Shown here in pieces: positions 6,888 to 13,381 of a stretch of DNA of 16,331 nt (its first letter is position 1; the number at the start of each line of letters is the position of its first letter). Source of the DNA: JBBRHF01 sp038223055. GTDB taxonomy: Bacteria > Actinomycetota > Actinomycetes > JACCUZ01. The notes below the pieces were generated by a model. The model ran no database searches, had not been told where the DNA came from, and worked only from the letters and a program-made list of their open reading frames with translations. The translations under genes were made by a program, and so were the position numbers. The DNA is taken from positions 1-16,331 of the forward strand of contig JBBRHF010000087.1 of assembly GCA_038223055.1 (NCBI GenBank), in the 5' to 3' direction.

Positions 6888-8126
6888 TTAGGTGGCCATC
6901 AGGGCGAGGACGGCAACGTCGTCGGCGAGGTCGCCGTTGCAGTGGGCTAGCACGGCTTCGATGGTGTCCTCAACGAGGCTGCGCGCGTCCTGGCTAGTGG
7001 CCACCAAGGCGTGGAGGCGGGCGTCACCAAACTGTTCGTCGCCGCAGCGGGCCTCGGTCACGCCGTCGGTGTAGAGCACGATCAGATCGCCGGGGGCCAG
7101 CTGCAGGCGGATGTCCTTCATGCCCGGCTCGGGCTGACAACCCAGCAGCCCGCCAGGCGAGTCGAGGATCTCCATCGTGCCGTCGGCCCTGCGCAGCAGC
7201 GGCGCGGGGTGGCCGCCTCTGGCCGCCTTCACCTCGACGCCATCTGCGGTCTTACGCGTCGTCAGGTAGACGGCCGACAGGAAGCGCTCGGGCTCTCCGC
7301 GGGCCAACACGGTGTCATTCAACGCTGCGAGCACCCGGCGCGGGGAGGCGTGCAGAACCGCGAGCGTACGCACCGTGTAGCGGGCCAACCCGGCGAGCGT
7401 GGCGGCGCGGGCGCCGTGGCCCACAACGTCGCCCATGAGGACGCCCCAGCGCCGGGCCGGCAGCGGAAAGACGTCGTAGAAGTCGCCACCGACGAGGGTG
7501 CCCCCGCTCCCCGGCAGAAAGCGGGCAGCGACCGTGAGTCCCGGAACCTCGGGGAGCGCTGGGGGGAGCAGGCTCTCTTGCAGCGTGGCCGCCAGCTCGG
7601 CGCTGGTCCGGGCAAGTTCGCGGGCGACCTCACGCGCCTGCGCGTTGAACAAGTACGCGGCGGTGACATCGGCCAGGATCTGCGCCCCGACGAGATCGGC
7701 TTCGGAGAGCTCCACGGGTTCCTTCGCGTACAGTTCCAAGGCTCCGATCTGGCGGTCATCGAGGGACAGCGGGAAGCTGTACACCGCCCCAAGGCCGGCC
7801 TGCGAAGCGGCCGGGGAGAACCGGGTGAAGGTGGTGTCCTTCGAGAGGTCCCGCACCGCGACGTGCCGGCCGGTCCGGTAGGCCTGCAGGCAGGGTCCCT
7901 CTTGCAGGTCCATCTGCAGAGTCTCGACTGCGAGGATCGCATCGTCGGAGGCGGAGACGAAATGGTGCTCAGTTTCGCTGTCCATCAGCAGCACCCCGGC
8001 GCCATCCACCGGAATGACTTCCGAGACGCGGGCAGCAAGGTGGTCAAGGATCTTCTGGATGGAGAAGTCGCCGGTCAGCGTGCGCGCGAACTCCACCAGG
8101 ACCGTTGCCAGCCGCCGCTCATCCAC
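6888..8126 (-). CDS. GAF domain PP2C (SpoIIE/RsbU-type) serine phosphatase
   Basis: This is a 412-residue intracellular protein. Residues about 19-162 form a GAF sensor domain (VIPVDGAGVLLMD, then EGPCLQAYRTGRHVAVRDL). A short helical linker follows, then the SpoIIE catalytic domain begins at LQESLLPPALPEVPGL (182-197). Metal-binding and core motifs are intact: GGDFYD at 213-218, GDVVGHG at 232-238, RGGHPAPL at 303-310, YTDGVTEAR at 352-360 and DDVAVLAL at 402-409. The family dephosphorylates anti-sigma-factor antagonists (STAS proteins) in partner-switching stress control. No STAS protein or RsbW-like kinase lies in this window, so its partner is elsewhere. GTG 8126 is preferred because GGAGAG lies 7 bases upstream and homologues begin at this VDERRL point. 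ATG 8162 is an alternative without a clear binding site. It is intact while the genes on both sides are decayed. Confidence 0.9.
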   Translation of the reverse strand: MDERRLATVLVEFARTLTGDFSIQKILDHLAARVSEVIPVDGAGVLLMDSETEHHFVSASDDAILAVETLQMDLQEGPCLQAYRTGRHVAVRDLSKDTTFTRFSPAASQAGLGAVYSFPLSLDDRQIGALELYAKEPVELSEADLVGAQILADVTAAYLFNAQAREVARELARTSAELAATLQESLLPPALPEVPGLTVAARFLPGSGGTLVGGDFYDVFPLPARRWGVLMGDVVGHGARAATLAGLARYTVRTLAVLHASPRRVLAALNDTVLARGEPERFLSAVYLTTRKTADGVEVKAARGGHPAPLLRRADGTMEILDSPGGLLGCQPEPGMKDIRLQLAPGDLIVLYTDGVTEARCGDEQFGDARLHALVATSQDARSLVEDTIEAVLAHCNGDLADDVAVLALMAT

Positions 8127-8183
8127 CAGCCCACTCTCCGCTCGACACCGTACGATACCCATGCCGCCGGCGGACACGAAACG

Positions 8184-8370
8184 GCGACTTGGGACTTCGC
8201 CCACGTCTTCTACGGTCACGCCGACGACGCCTCGACGACTCCGGCATCATCTACGCCGTCGACCACGACGGCCAACTCTGGTGATGCCACCACCAAGGCC
8301 GACTCGACGGGAGCGACACCTGGACACCCCATCACCGGGTCGGCGTTAGAGCGCGGTGCGGTGGGTGTCG
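8184..8370 (+). pseudogene. Tachylectin-like beta-propeller remnant (about one blade)
   Basis: Two plus-strand frames together give a blade-like pattern. Frame 3 has ATWDFAHVFYG (8184-8216). Frame 2 from about 8234 has DDSGIIYAVDHDGQLW, an in-frame TGA (8282-8284), then CHHQGRLDGSDTWTP and HHRVG. Tachylectin-2-type propellers repeat units of roughly 45 residues of the form VFxGxxGxIYA, DGxLxWYxHxGxxDGxxxW. Here the TGA sits where an aromatic residue of LxWY is expected. One frameshift, one stop and the absence of other blades mark it as a relic. Its left end runs into the start region of the phosphatase gene on the other strand. The identification is from pattern memory. Confidence 0.5.
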
Positions 8371-8392
8371 TAGACGTACAAGTGCCCTCTGA

Positions 8393-8694
8393 TCAGATCG
8401 GCCCGATGCCTGCGATGACCCGACACTTGACCTGGATCTTGGCGCCTGACGGAAGGAGGACGTCCCAACTCTTCTCGGAGGCACCAGCGAGGGTGCCCTC
8501 ATATGCTGCCGCCGCCGCCGCCGCCGCCACCGCCACCGCCACCGCCACCGCCACCAGATGCTCCGCCAAGTCGCCTGCCGGTGCGTTGCGCACCTGCTGA
8601 CTTTGCGGTTGAGCAGTTCGGTGAGGATCTCGGAATGGAGGCGAAGGAGCTGCCGAGTTGCCAAGCGCTCCAGGTCGATTCCGTGGCCCTCCAC
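8393..8694 (-). pseudogene. Putative PD-(D/E)XK-fold protein with trinucleotide repeat insert, frameshifted
   Basis: Read on the minus strand from GTG 8694. It begins IDLERLATRQLLRLHSEILT then ELLNRK. Near 8600 the frame moves by one and continues VRNAPAGDLAEHLVA. An AV/A repeat coded by GTG-GCG and GCG triplets follows (8505-8555). After it come YEGTLAGASEKSWDV, LLPSGAKIQVKCRVI and TGA 8393-8395. The pattern (NAPxGDxAExLVA, EKSWDV, QVK) is one I associate with small actinobacterial hypothetical proteins of the PD-(D/E)XK nuclease fold. Asp of WDV and the Q-x-K would be the metal and catalytic positions. Intact relatives continue beyond RVI with further strands, which are absent here. The repeat replaces the short loop normally between LVA and EKSWDV. 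Truncation and frameshift suggest a dead gene. Confidence 0.55.
8505..8555. repeat. Trinucleotide repeat: (GCC)7 then ACC(GCCACC)4
   Basis: On the plus strand, GCT is followed by seven GCC units (8508-8528), then ACC and four GCCACC hexamers ending at 8555. The whole tract is a multiple of three and lies inside the minus-strand nuclease-fold remnant, where it encodes an Ala run and Val-Ala repeats. Such tracts arise by replication slippage. The plus-strand poly-Pro reading is a by-product. Confidence 0.9.
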
Positions 8695-9159
8695 GTTGGC
8701 ACTCTACGAGAGGTGACGCTGAAATCCGGCACTCCGGCACATGCGTTCGCAGCATTGGCGCTATTGGCAACGGATCTGCCTGCCAACCTCATTGTGCGCC
8801 GTTGACTACGGGACCAGCCGGACGCACAGCCGGGGTTACTCGACGATTGACTCAAGATCAATGACGCCAGTCGCCACAGCCCACACGGAGTCAATCAGCG
8901 GCATGGGCGTACAGCCGGGCGCACGTTGGATCAACCTAAAGGGCGCCGCGGGCAGGACAAGGTCCATGGTGCCGCCTGTCGGCGCGAGTCAACGCAACAC
9001 GCGCAGGGCAGATCCGGTAGACGATCACCGGCAGAACATGCAGATAAATGCGTTTGCTGGCGCGCCGCTGGCTGGCCTACTGGGCAGCCAGCCCGAACGA
9101 GCGCGGACGGTCACCTGAACAAGTGGTGGTTCGGCTACCTATCTTGAGGGGTCCGGGGC
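8695..9159. other. Gene-free stretch
   Basis: No protein or RNA gene is recognised on either strand. The base composition seems slightly less GC-rich than the flanks. The only structure of note is the 9067-9092 hairpin next to the end of the hydrolase gene. A small inverted repeat, ATTGA/TCAAT, lies near 8844-8860 and has no known role. Confidence 0.45.
9067..9092 (-). terminator. Hairpin downstream of the sigma-factor cluster
   Basis: GCTGGCTG (9067-9074) pairs perfectly with CAGCCAGC (9085-9092) around a 10-base loop. It lies 67 bases past the stop of the last gene in the minus-strand cluster. It has no U-tract, as is common for actinobacterial terminators. The function is inferred from position. 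Confidence 0.4.
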
Positions 9160-10707
9160 TCAACGTCGGAACTGCGGCCCGGGCGCCGTTGCGCAGGAAT
9201 CGGTGGCTGGAGGCCGGGTGGGGCGCAACGTCCACTGGTTGCGGGTGGTGATCGCGCATTCGGCGAACCCGAGGACATTGTGTGTCTGGCCGGGCACTGT
9301 CACCTGCCACGCCCGGCTGAGCTGCCCGGCTTGGGCTTGGGCTTGGACGGTGGCCGGGTCGCTGTAGGAGTCGAATTGGCCGGTTATCAGCAGTGCGGGA
9401 ACATGGGTGCGCACCGGGGTGGGTGGGTGTGCGGCTGCTGGGACGCCCCATGCCGTGCAGGCGGCGACGTACGGGCTGTGCTCGAAGACCGCGGTCAGGA
9501 CGCGATCTCCGTCGGTGGCGGTGTGCAGGGCGTTGCGATTGATGTACGGCGCCTGCTCGCGGCAGAATCGGGTGAGGAACACGCCGAGGCTGAAGTTCTG
9601 CCCGGTGCACAGCGGGCGGTATCCGGCGCAGAAGACCGGGTCCTCGGCGACCAGGGTGCCCAATTGGGGGGCGAGACGGCCGGCGGCGGCGGCCTCGATC
9701 ATGTCGGGGAGTTGGGTCAGGTTGGTGGGACCGTCGCCGCCGAGCGCGAAGCGGGCGAAGCGCAGCAATTTACCGGCATCGACGAGGACGGGGACCGCGC
9801 GTCCGCTGGTGCTGCGCCCGGTGCCCCGCAGCGGGTTGGCGTGGAGACGGGTCAGCGCACGCTGCCAGGCTTGTTGCAGGTGAGGGTGAGCGCCCGCGCA
9901 CCCAGGTCGGGAGGCGCAGAAGGCGAAAAGCTGGTGCAGTGCGCGGCGGGTCCCGGTGACCCCGGCAGTGAGGTCGTCGCTACCGGGGAAGACCGGGGAA
10001 TCCAGGTAGGCAGATGCCACGTGGGCGTCATGGCGGCGTAGGTACTCGAGCAGGGTGCGTGACTCGGTTCCGTAGGTGCCCAGGACCGCCCAGCGACCTA
10101 CCCCCAGGGCGACCCTCAAGTCCTCATAGTCCGCCGCGGCGTTCACGGTGTCGTACTGGGCCAGGTCGACGTGGCTCGCCCGCAGCCGGGCCGCGCAGCG
10201 TTTCACGGCCCCGACGAACGATGCGGTCAGCGTCGGGTCCCCGGTACGGACGGCCGCCGCACGCGGTCCCAGGATGTCGACCTCGGGGCACCGCAGCGCC
10301 TTGCCGGCGTGTACCCCGGCGCCGCGGGGCTCCATCCCCACCATGACGCGTTGCAAGCGGGTTGCACCTGCCGCGTTGCCGCCGTTGAGCTCGGAGGGGT
10401 CCCCGATGTTGGCGCCGAGCCCCGCACCGATGCCTGGGCGTGGCGGTGTGTCCCCAACGGGCGGCACCCGCAGCACGAGCAGCTCCAGCCGGCGCCCGCG
10501 CGGCTCGGCGCGGTTCTCCAACACGGTCAGGACCCCGCAGCGGTGAGCGGACAGGAAGGTCGCCTCGATGTCAGCGGGACAGGCACCCCAGCTCAACGTC
10601 GGGCGGAACACGCTCTGATGGGCGGCATCGGGCCCGCACGAGACGAGCACCAGTGCGACCACGGCGAGCTGTGTGGCCGCGGCGAGGGGGCGCCGCACGC
10701 TGATCAC
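9160..10707 (-). CDS. Alpha/beta-hydrolase-like lipoprotein (TAP/SlpD-type family)
   Basis: This is a 515-residue exported protein. The N-terminus has VRRPLAAATQLAVVALVLVSC, with lipobox LVSC and the lipidated Cys at residue 24. The rest resembles actinobacterial tripeptidyl-aminopeptidase-type alpha/beta hydrolases, ending with the TAP-like C-terminal domain. ITGQFDSYSDP (D446) and VPGQTHNVLG (H476) fit the acid and His of the triad. The nucleophile elbow is odd: WAVLGTYGTESRTLLEYLRR has no G-x-S-x-G. Thr211 or Tyr212 sits where Ser is expected, and Ser216 is four or five residues later. The oxyanion GGPG motif is also not evident. It may be a divergent subfamily or catalytically altered. 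GTG 10707 overlaps the lipoprotein stop as GTGA, which implies translational coupling. An unlikely upstream in-frame start at 10836 would lie inside the lipoprotein gene. It is probably the last gene of the cluster. Confidence 0.82.
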   Translation of the reverse strand: MISVRRPLAAATQLAVVALVLVSCGPDAAHQSVFRPTLSWGACPADIEATFLSAHRCGVLTVLENRAEPRGRRLELLVLRVPPVGDTPPRPGIGAGLGANIGDPSELNGGNAAGATRLQRVMVGMEPRGAGVHAGKALRCPEVDILGPRAAAVRTGDPTLTASFVGAVKRCAARLRASHVDLAQYDTVNAAADYEDLRVALGVGRWAVLGTYGTESRTLLEYLRRHDAHVASAYLDSPVFPGSDDLTAGVTGTRRALHQLFAFCASRPGCAGAHPHLQQAWQRALTRLHANPLRGTGRSTSGRAVPVLVDAGKLLRFARFALGGDGPTNLTQLPDMIEAAAAGRLAPQLGTLVAEDPVFCAGYRPLCTGQNFSLGVFLTRFCREQAPYINRNALHTATDGDRVLTAVFEHSPYVAACTAWGVPAAAHPPTPVRTHVPALLITGQFDSYSDPATVQAQAQAGQLSRAWQVTVPGQTHNVLGFAECAITTRNQWTLRPTRPPATDSCATAPGPQFRR

Positions 10708-11267
10708 GTGATCTTTCGGTAGGTGTGGTTGGTGACGACCTCGGCGCCATCCTCTAGCTCGGGGACGTGCTCCTTCTTGGTGATCTCCAGGGTCAGCGAG
10801 GTTCCGTGGTAGGTCCAGCGGTAGAAGTAGACGCACCCGGGGCAGCCCGAAGAGGCGCTGGTCATGATGAGTAGGCCCGCCGGGTCGTAGGTCGCGGCGC
10901 CCGTGTCACCGAGCTCGGCCAGGCCGGCGTCGTTGGTGACGAAGAAGCTGAATAGCCCTTTCTGCAGTTTCAGGGTGGTGGGCATCCGGCCGTCCGGGCC
11001 GAGCAACTGGTCGACGAACTCCGGCTTGAATCCCTTCTTTACTTCCTCGGACTTGCGCACCACCGTCGAGTAGGTGCCGTCGGGGATCGTCTTGCCGGGA
11101 ACCGGGCGACCCGTCTTCGTCGAGGCAGCGGCGCTGCTGGGCGATGCTGGGGCCCCCGCCCCGGCGCCGTCGGGTGACCCGCCGGAGCCCGCCGAGCAGC
11201 CAGCCAGCAGGGCGCCGGCGAGAATCGCCGCCAACGCATGGCCAGTGGTGTGAACGGGATCGTGCAT
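10704..11267 (-). CDS. Lipoprotein in ECF sigma-factor cluster
   Basis: This is a 187-residue protein. MHDPVHTTGHALAAILAGAL continues to lipobox LAGC, with lipidation expected at C24. A Gly/Ser/Ala/Pro-rich tether spans about 25-58. The folded part starts at KTIPDGTYSTVV and ends near GTSLTLEITKKE and NHTYRKIT. CPGC (residues 142-145) is a close cysteine pair, which could form a disulfide or bind a ligand or metal outside the membrane. The PDGTYST opening and the YRWTYHGTSLTL strand resemble the extracytoplasmic part of the product of 11372-11953 and the broken gene at 3284-3768. ATG 11267 is chosen because GGGAGG lies 5 bases upstream and it gives a complete signal peptide. The gene follows the membrane protein after 104 bases and overlaps the hydrolase by four. 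The molecular role is unknown. Position suggests a sensor or envelope component of the sigma-factor regulon. Confidence 0.85.
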   Translation of the reverse strand: MHDPVHTTGHALAAILAGALLAGCSAGSGGSPDGAGAGAPASPSSAAASTKTGRPVPGKTIPDGTYSTVVRKSEEVKKGFKPEFVDQLLGPDGRMPTTLKLQKGLFSFFVTNDAGLAELGDTGAATYDPAGLLIMTSASSGCPGCVYFYRWTYHGTSLTLEITKKEHVPELEDGAEVVTNHTYRKIT

Positions 11268-11371
11268 CGTGTCCTCCCGGTCGTTCGGGACTGCGCGCGA
11301 TTGGTTCCTTTCCCTGCACCGACCCAGGATCGGACGGCGCGTGAGGACGCCTCGCGGTCGCGGCCGGCTGT
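11268..11371 (-). promoter_or_regulatory. Intergenic gap with possible ECF -35 element
   Basis: This is the only real gap inside the cluster. On the minus strand it contains GGAACC (plus-strand 11303-11308), the classical -35 of many ECF sigma factors, about 35 bases before ATG 11267. No clear -10 (such as CGTC or CGTT) is found at 16-17 bases. An internal promoter for the lipoprotein and hydrolase genes is plausible but unproven. Confidence 0.25.
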
Positions 11372-11953
11372 TCACCGGGTCCGGGTCCAGGGGGCTGAGG
11401 TGAGGACGGCGACCCGGCCCTCGCAGCGGTCATCGGCGAGTGTGAACATCAGAGCGTTTCCGGTGCGGGTCCAGCGGTAGCGCCCGATCTGCAGTCCTGA
11501 GCACAGGTCCTGTCCAAACACATCAGTGCGCACCGCCCCGGGGGTGGACTGAAAAAGTGCCCCGGACAGCACACCGGTGTAGCCGGTCGGCGCCTGCACA
11601 CCCATACGGCCGTCGTTGTTCCAGGTCACGGTCCATGTGCCGGACAGGTTTCGGTCGGTGACCACGCCGGCCGCGGCCGCCACGGTGGTGCTGTAGCTAC
11701 CCGTCAGGACCTGCCCAGCCGCTGTGGTGCTGTCGATCCGCAGGTCGCCCCGGTGCCGCGACGCGAGCAGCGCCGGGGCCAACGCCGCGGCGGCGGCGAG
11801 GAACGCGAGGACTGCGACGCCAGCCAGAGCCCATTGCACCCGGGATCGGTGTCGTTGACCTCGCCGAACGGCGCCGAGGCGGCCTTCCACATCCGGGTGA
11901 AACGCCTCCGCGTTGCGCGCCAAACCGTCCCGCAGGCGCTGCTCAACGGACAT
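11372..11953 (-). CDS. Single-pass membrane protein, candidate anti-sigma factor
   Basis: This is a 193-residue protein. A cytoplasmic N-terminus of about 40 residues (MSVEQRLRDGLARNAEAFHP) is followed by a membrane helix at about 41-64. An extracytoplasmic domain of about 125 residues follows, with TGSYSTTV, LSGTWTVTWNNDGRMGV, YRWTRTGNALMFTLADD and LTSAPWTRTR, and two cysteines (C151, C177). The gene starts 11 bases inside the sigma-factor gene, with GAGGAGGT 8 bases upstream of ATG 11953. Such tight coupling to an ECF sigma gene, with a short cytoplasmic helix and one membrane span, is the normal arrangement of a membrane-anchored anti-sigma factor. The zinc-binding HxxxCxxC motif is absent. 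The role is inferred from position and topology, not from a recognised domain. The outer domain appears related to that of the downstream lipoprotein. Confidence 0.82.
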   Translation of the reverse strand: MSVEQRLRDGLARNAEAFHPDVEGRLGAVRRGQRHRSRVQWALAGVAVLAFLAAAAALAPALLASRHRGDLRIDSTTAAGQVLTGSYSTTVAAAAGVVTDRNLSGTWTVTWNNDGRMGVQAPTGYTGVLSGALFQSTPGAVRTDVFGQDLCSGLQIGRYRWTRTGNALMFTLADDRCEGRVAVLTSAPWTRTR

Positions 11954-12446
11954 CCTCAGCCACCTCCTCGTTGAGCAGTCCGGCGAGCCGGCGTCGAGCG
12001 CGATGCAGGTGCTGCTTTACCGTGGACTCCGAGACGTGCAGCAAGTCGGCGACGTCGGCGACCGTGCGGTCCTCGAGGTAGTACAGAACGACCGCGGCCC
12101 GCTGCATCGGCGCAAGCGTTGCGATGGCGTCGGCGAGGTCAGGGTCGGGCGCCGGATCTTCGAACAATCTTCGGGATCGCAGCTCGAGAAACGGGCGCAG
12201 CCGCTCGCGCTGAGCCGCGCGGACGGCGAGCCGGATCGCCACCCGGCGCACCCATGCGTCGGGCCGCTCGTACCCCTCGACCGTGGCCCAGTTCCGCCAC
12301 AGTTGCACGAACGCATCCTGCGTGAGGTCCTCGGCCCTGGACCGATCCGCGACCACCAAGTTGACCGTGCGTGCGATCGAGGCGAAGTGGCTACGGAACA
12401 GCCACGCGAACTCAAGCTCCGCCCTGTCTTTCACCGCGACCCCCAT
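11943..12446 (-). CDS. ECF RNA polymerase sigma factor
   Basis: This is a 167-residue protein. Region 2 contains FRSHFASIARTVNLVVADRS followed by RAEDLTQDAFVQLWRNW (about 38-53). DAWVRRVAIRLAVRAAQRER is the end of region 2. Region 4 is at about 108-155, with LAPMQRAAVVLYYLEDRTVA and the helix-turn-helix VADLLHVSESTVKQHLHRAR. Region 3 is absent and the length is normal for ECF factors. It directs RNA polymerase to a specific promoter set once released from its regulator. ATG 12446 is chosen: GGAG lies 10 bases upstream and the sequence is family-like from KDRAELEF onward. GTG 12467 is an alternative start. It is first in a minus-strand cluster and overlaps the next gene by 11 bases. No obvious copy of a GGAAC-type -35 is seen upstream, so autoregulation is not visible. 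Confidence 0.92.
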   Translation of the reverse strand: MGVAVKDRAELEFAWLFRSHFASIARTVNLVVADRSRAEDLTQDAFVQLWRNWATVEGYERPDAWVRRVAIRLAVRAAQRERLRPFLELRSRRLFEDPAPDPDLADAIATLAPMQRAAVVLYYLEDRTVADVADLLHVSESTVKQHLHRARRRLAGLLNEEVAEDVR

Positions 12447-12558
12447 CCATGGCCGACTCCGACACACTTACACACACCTCACGCGGCATCGAGGTTGACG
12501 CGACCAGCCATCTTCCCCGCGTCACCCCAGCGGCGACAGCCTGACGTGGGTCGAGGAC

Positions 12559-13020
12559 GTGGAGACCAGCCGATACGACTGGTACAACGGAACGTACGGC
12601 ATCGGGACGTTCGAGGCCTCCTGGTGGGAGGGCGCCGAATACGAGTCCGTCCATCACGCGAACGAGGGAATCGCCGCGCCGGCGCTGGGATACACGATCA
12701 GAGGCGCCACGCACCTGAGCATCGGCAAGTCGCGGACGCTCAAGCGGGGCAAGGCGCTGGCCGTGTCCGGGAACCTGACCCGGCTCGACTCGGTCGGCTA
12801 CGACGGGTTCGGGAGCGCACGGGCCACCCTACAGAGCCACCTGCTCGGGCGCGCGTGGAAGAATGTGGCAACTCGCAGCGCAGACGAGTACTCCCGCGGC
12901 GCTCTGGTCGCTGTCTCGGTGCGACCGAAGCGCACCACGTTCTATCGTTGGCTGTTCACCGAGAAGCGCGACAGCAAGGCAGCGCACAGCCCGGTCATGA
13001 AGGTCACCGTCCGGCGCTGA
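12559..13020 (+). pseudogene. C-terminal part of a secreted protein with Ig-like domain
   Basis: The 153 codons from GTG 12559 begin abruptly at VETSRYDWYNGTYGIGTFEA. The same frame stays open back to about 12499 with SLTWVED, but it has no signal peptide. The C-terminal 95 residues (SIGKSRTLKRGKALAVSGNL, ARATLQSHLLGRAWKNVATR, PKRTTFYRW, SPVMKVTVRR) have the pattern of the Ig-like beta-sandwich found at the ends of actinobacterial exported proteins. That pattern includes a K-x-G-K-x-L-x-V-S-G-x-L entry and a KVTVRR exit. Proteins with this domain normally have a signal peptide and an upstream enzymatic or binding part. Here the upstream DNA is the 5' region of the sigma-factor gene. I infer an N-terminally truncated gene. 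The function of the lost part is unknown. Confidence 0.6.
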
Positions 13021-13102
13021 CTCGCTCGACCGCACGAACGGCTCTGGCTCCCTGATCGGGGGCATGGCCGTTGTCGAGCGGCGACGACCGCCGCCGAGCG
13101 CC

Positions 13103-13362
13103 CTACGGCCGGCTCTCGTAAACCAGGTTGAACGGTGAGGACGCGCTGTCGTAGGCCCGCCCGACCGGGGTCAAGTTGCGCTGCACTCACCCTCGGCCGT
13201 GTCGGTGGTAAACGGCTCCACCAGCAGCCACGTGCCGTCCGGCGCCAACGCTTCCCGTACCCTCCGGGCGGCACCGAGCGGGTCACCCATGTCGTGCAGG
13301 CAGTCGAACATCTCGACCAGGTTGTAGCCGGTCCCGGTGAAGGTCTGCGCGGTGGCGGGCAC
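13103..13362 (-). pseudogene. SAM-dependent methyltransferase with internal deletion
   Basis: On the minus strand, PATAQTFTGTGYNLVEMFDC and LHDMGDPLGAARRVREAL, then APDGTWLLVEPFTTDTAEG, are the central motifs of a class I methyltransferase family. In that family the C-terminal continuation is NLNPVGRAYY, about 50 further residues, then TPFNLVYEARP. Here, after a frameshift near 13165, the sequence reads RNLTPVGRAYDSASSPFNLV and YESRP with TAG 13103-13105. GRAY is therefore joined directly to the last dozen residues and the segment between is gone. The N-terminal winged-helix and SAM motif I parts are missing upstream of 13362, where a transposase scrap on the other strand begins. This is a dead remnant. 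Its substrate is unknown. Confidence 0.72.
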
Positions 13363-13381
13363 AGGCGACCCTCGGCGCTTT

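Noticed and set aside
8505..8555. Possible CRISPR or tandem-repeat array
   Set aside because: It is a simple triplet tract without spacers. No spaced direct repeats were seen anywhere in the window.
7011..8600. 529-codon plus-strand open frame
   Set aside because: It is antisense to the complete GAF-SpoIIE phosphatase, whose motifs are unmistakable on the minus strand.
8503..8805. Plus-strand protein starting with a poly-proline run
   Set aside because: The run is the reverse reading of the GCC/ACC tract. The conserved nuclease-fold motifs are on the minus strand.
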